From contig DASQWR010000250.1 in assembly GCA_035640155.1 (NCBI GenBank), positions 1 to 18,327 on the forward strand: a stretch of 18,327 nucleotides of DNA. Direction: 5' to 3'. The notes under the pieces are model-generated. The model saw only the letters and a program-made list of their open reading frames with translations, had not been told where the DNA came from and ran no database searches. Origin of the DNA: JALYQB01 sp035640155 (GTDB taxonomy: Bacteria; Actinomycetota; Actinomycetes; Mycobacteriales; Pseudonocardiaceae). Shown piece by piece: positions 16,631 through 18,327 of the stretch. Within the stretch, counting starts at the first letter, position 1, and each line of letters begins with the position of its first letter. The position numbers and the translations under genes were made by a program.

Positions 16631-16963
16631 ATGCCAAACCCAGCGATGACGGATCCAGTGACGACGAACCCAGCCACCCCTGGCGCCGGCCCCGGTGTCG
16701 AGGACGCGGCCGCCGACCTGCCGACCGACCTGACCTCGCTGCGCTCCGAGATCGACCAGTTGGACGCCGAGATCCTGCGTCTGATACAGCGGCGCACGGC
16801 GGTGTCGAAGGCGGTAGGCAGTGCACGGATGGCCGCTGGCGGACCGCGGGTGGTGCACGGTCGCGAGATGGCGGTGCTGGATCGCTACCGTGAGCTCGGC
16901 GTCGAGGGCCGGGAGCTCGCCATGGTGCTGCTGCGACTCGGCCGGGGTCGGCTGGGACGCTGA
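16631..16963 (+). CDS. AroQ-type chorismate mutase
   Basis: A 110-residue protein that converts chorismate to prephenate, the entry to phenylalanine and tyrosine synthesis. After a flexible N-terminus of ~35 residues rich in Pro, Ala and Thr comes the helical mutase domain: LRSEIDQLDAEILRLIQRRT and AVSKAVGSARMAAGG, then HGREMAVLDRYRELG and the closing LLLRLGRGRLGR. The last stretch closely resembles the end of Mycobacterium tuberculosis Rv0948c, a secretion-signal-free mutase activated by its DAHP synthase through its C-terminus. Activation here is inferred by analogy. GGGAG lies 8 nt before the ATG. An in-frame ATG at 16646 is an alternative start. It sits downstream of the putative leader and attenuator. 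Confidence 0.93.
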   Translation: MPNPAMTDPVTTNPATPGAGPGVEDAAADLPTDLTSLRSEIDQLDAEILRLIQRRTAVSKAVGSARMAAGGPRVVHGREMAVLDRYRELGVEGRELAMVLLRLGRGRLGR

Positions 16964-17020
16964 AGTGCAAGGACACTGAAGTACCAGGAACGCTGAAGTA
17001 TCTGGGACGCTGGAGTGTCC
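16954..17020 (+). repeat. Four 16-17-bp tandem repeats beginning at the chorismate mutase stop
   Basis: Units are GGGACGCTGAAGTGCAA (16954), GGACACTGAAGTACCA (16971), GGAACGCTGAAGTATCT (16987) and GGGACGCTGGAGTGTCC (17004). The first contains the last codons and the TGA of the mutase gene. They fill the gap to the next gene and look like duplications of the gene end. Confidence 0.75.
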
Positions 17021-17030
17021 GGCGAGCGTG

Positions 17031-17036
17031 CACACT
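17031..17036 (+). promoter_or_regulatory. Candidate leaderless -10 element of the membrane protein gene
   Basis: CACACT ends 6 nt before the ATG at 17043. It is the same hexamer at the same distance as before the leader peptide at 16476. No ribosome binding site is visible. Confidence 0.4.
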
Positions 17037-17042
17037 GGATCC

Positions 17043-17348
17043 ATGGTCCACGCAATCGCCGTCATCATCGCGCTCGCCGGGCTGCTGGCAGCGCTCGCCC
17101 ACGGCGGCTACCTGCTGATGCTGGGTTCCGCCGCGGGGCGGCGCGCGGGCGGCGAACCAGCCGCAACCTACGTCCGCGGCCGGCTGCCCCTCGCCGGGGG
17201 GACGCTCGCTGTCGCGCTGCTCGCGCTGCTGCTCACCAGCGGGGGCACGTTCCCCGACGTGCTGGCCGTGGTGGCCGGCGCGGGCAGCGGAGCGCTGGCC
17301 TACCGGGCGCTGCAGGACACCCGCGAGCGCTACCGCAGTGGCGGCTGA
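17043..17348 (+). CDS. Small membrane protein with three predicted helices
   Basis: A 101-residue hydrophobic protein of unknown function. Likely helices are residues ~3-27 (HAIAVIIALAGLLAALAHGG), ~48-66 (LPLAGGTLAVALLALLLTS) and ~70-90 (PDVLAVVAGAGSGALAYRAL). An Arg-rich loop lies between the first two, and the tail is polar (DTRERYRSGG). I chose ATG 17043 over GTG 17028 because CACACT lies 6 nt upstream, as for a leaderless gene. It is followed after 22 bases by a kinase gene that seems to have its own promoter. No family is recognised. Confidence 0.65.
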   Translation: MVHAIAVIIALAGLLAALAHGGYLLMLGSAAGRRAGGEPAATYVRGRLPLAGGTLAVALLALLLTSGGTFPDVLAVVAGAGSGALAYRALQDTRERYRSGG

Positions 17349-17358
17349 GCCCACCTTC

Positions 17359-17364
17359 TAGGCT
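17359..17364 (+). promoter_or_regulatory. Probable leaderless -10 element of the kinase gene
   Basis: TAGGCT fits TANNNT and ends 6 nt before the ATG at 17371. The gap is GCCCCC, so there is no ribosome site and a leaderless transcript is likely. Confidence 0.5.
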
Positions 17365-17370
17365 GCCCCC

Positions 17371-18327
17371 ATGAGCGACTATCCCCGGCTGGTCGCCGAC
17401 CGCTACCGCCTCGACGAGCGGATTGGCTCCGGAGCGATGGGCGTCGTCTGGCGCGCGCACGACCAGCGACTGGACCGGACCGTCGCGGTGAAGCAGCTCC
17501 TCCTGCAACCGGGACTCTCTGCCCGCGAGACCGAGGAGAGCCGGGCCCGCGCGATGCGGGAGGGCCGCATCGCCGCGCGGCTGCAGCACCCGCACGCGAT
17601 CAGCGTGTTCGACGTCGCTCTCGGCACGGACGGGAACGAAGGGGACCCCTGGCTGGTCATGGAGTACCTGCCGTCGCGCAGCCTCGCGACCGTGCTGGCT
17701 GAGCAGGGTCCACTGCCGCCCCGGGAGGTCGCCCGGATCGGCCGCCAGGTGGCCGACGCGCTGGCTGCGGCGCACGGCGCGGGAATCGTGCACCGCGACG
17801 TCAAACCCGGCAACGTGCTGCTCGGCGAGAACGGTACCGTCAAGATCACCGACTTCGGCATCTCGCGGGCCAGCTGGGACGTCACCGTCACCCGTACCGG
17901 GGTGCTCGCCGGCACCCCCGCCTACTTCGCGCCGGAGGTCGCCCGCGGCGAGGCGCCGAGCCCGGCCGCCGACGTCTTCTCACTCGGCTCCACCCTTTAC
18001 ACGGCGGTCGAGGGCGCGCCACCGTTCGGGCTGGACGAGAACACCCTGGCGTTGCTCCGAGCGGTCGCGGACGGTCGGGTGCGGCCACCCCGCCAGGCCG
18101 GCCCGCTGAGCTCGCTGCTCATGCACCTGCTGCGCGTCCAACCCGCGGAGCGTCCGGCCATGACCGAGGCCAGAGACGCACTGGGCGCAATCGCGGCCGG
18201 CGGAGGCGGGTCGTCGGTGACGAGGGCGCTGCCGGCGGCGGCCGGGCCACCCCGGACCCCCCGCGGAGCCGCGGCAGCGGTCCCGCCACCGCGGGCCTCC
18301 GGGCAGTCGGCGCCTCCTGGCACCGCG
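17371..18327 (+). CDS. Ser/Thr protein kinase (PknB-like), partial at its 3' end
   Basis: The first 319 codons of a Hanks-type kinase that runs past the window edge. Visible motifs are the glycine loop IGSGAMGVV (residues 18-26), the ATP-anchoring Lys41 in VAVKQL, HRDVKPGN (141-148) with catalytic Asp143, DFGIS (161-165), and GTPAYFAPEV (181-190). The kinase domain ends near residue 280. It is followed by a linker rich in Gly, Ala and Pro, as in actinobacterial membrane kinases where a transmembrane helix and a sensor domain follow; those parts lie outside the window. Substrates cannot be inferred. The start is supported by the -10-like TAGGCT 6 nt upstream. Confidence 0.93.
   Translation, partial: MSDYPRLVADRYRLDERIGSGAMGVVWRAHDQRLDRTVAVKQLLLQPGLSARETEESRARAMREGRIAARLQHPHAISVFDVALGTDGNEGDPWLVMEYLPSRSLATVLAEQGPLPPREVARIGRQVADALAAAHGAGIVHRDVKPGNVLLGENGTVKITDFGISRASWDVTVTRTGVLAGTPAYFAPEVARGEAPSPAADVFSLGSTLYTAVEGAPPFGLDENTLALLRAVADGRVRPPRQAGPLSSLLMHLLRVQPAERPAMTEARDALGAIAAGGGGSSVTRALPAAAGPPRTPRGAAAAVPPPRASGQSAPPGTA

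Noticed and set aside
14102..16963. 953-codon plus-strand frame opposite pcrA
   Set aside because: It is a shadow of pcrA. Only its extreme 3' end coincides in frame with the real chorismate mutase gene.

Overview
The window is high-GC actinobacterial DNA. The gene families and layout best fit the Pseudonocardiaceae (Saccharopolyspora, Pseudonocardia or Prauserella-like). The reasons are the purA neighbourhood, the pcrA-chorismate mutase gene pair also known from mycobacteria, DUF222/HNH genes, XRE-NB-ARC-TPR regulators, and many probable leaderless promoters (a -10 element 6-8 nt before the start codon). The genus is an inference.

Layout. (1) 1-3650 is accessory DNA. It holds a large minus-strand STAND ATPase regulator (XRE-like HTH, NB-ARC, TPR) that runs off the left edge and ends in five near-identical 120-bp TPR units. 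Next come a non-coding stretch and a two-gene plus-strand module (zinc-ribbon protein and two-helix membrane protein) typical of actinomycete integrative elements. (2) 3723-8213 is core metabolism: a minus-strand conserved Pseudonocardiaceae-type protein, then purA (AMP synthesis) and ectA-ectB-ectC (ectoine, a compatible solute). Three helically phased repeats lie between purA and ectA. (3) 8220-10877 is a minus-strand two-gene operon, an FAD reductase and a CFA-family methyltransferase. This is the known pair for 10-methyl branched (tuberculostearic-type) fatty acids. (4) 10878-13969 is a decayed accretion zone. It contains a possible insertion-sequence end, a DUF222/HNH gene fused in frame to the TPR tail of an unrelated regulator, a two-gene remnant, a DUF6247-like pseudogene, and a duplicated copy of the last ~46 bp of pcrA. 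Five separate -1 frameshifts, each explicable by loss of one C, lie in this zone. (5) 13970-18327 is core again: pcrA/uvrD1 on the minus strand, then divergently a probable Phe/Tyr leader peptide with attenuator-like hairpins, an AroQ-type chorismate mutase, a three-helix membrane protein and a Ser/Thr protein kinase running off the right edge.

The most interesting signals are the putative attenuator before the chorismate mutase gene (an 18-residue leader with Phe-Phe-Tyr-Gly-Tyr, a strong hairpin and a 7-bp alternative pairing), the HNH-TPR chimera, and the pcrA 3'-end duplication that suggests the pcrA end has been an insertion point. All calls come from reading the sequence; no database search was run.
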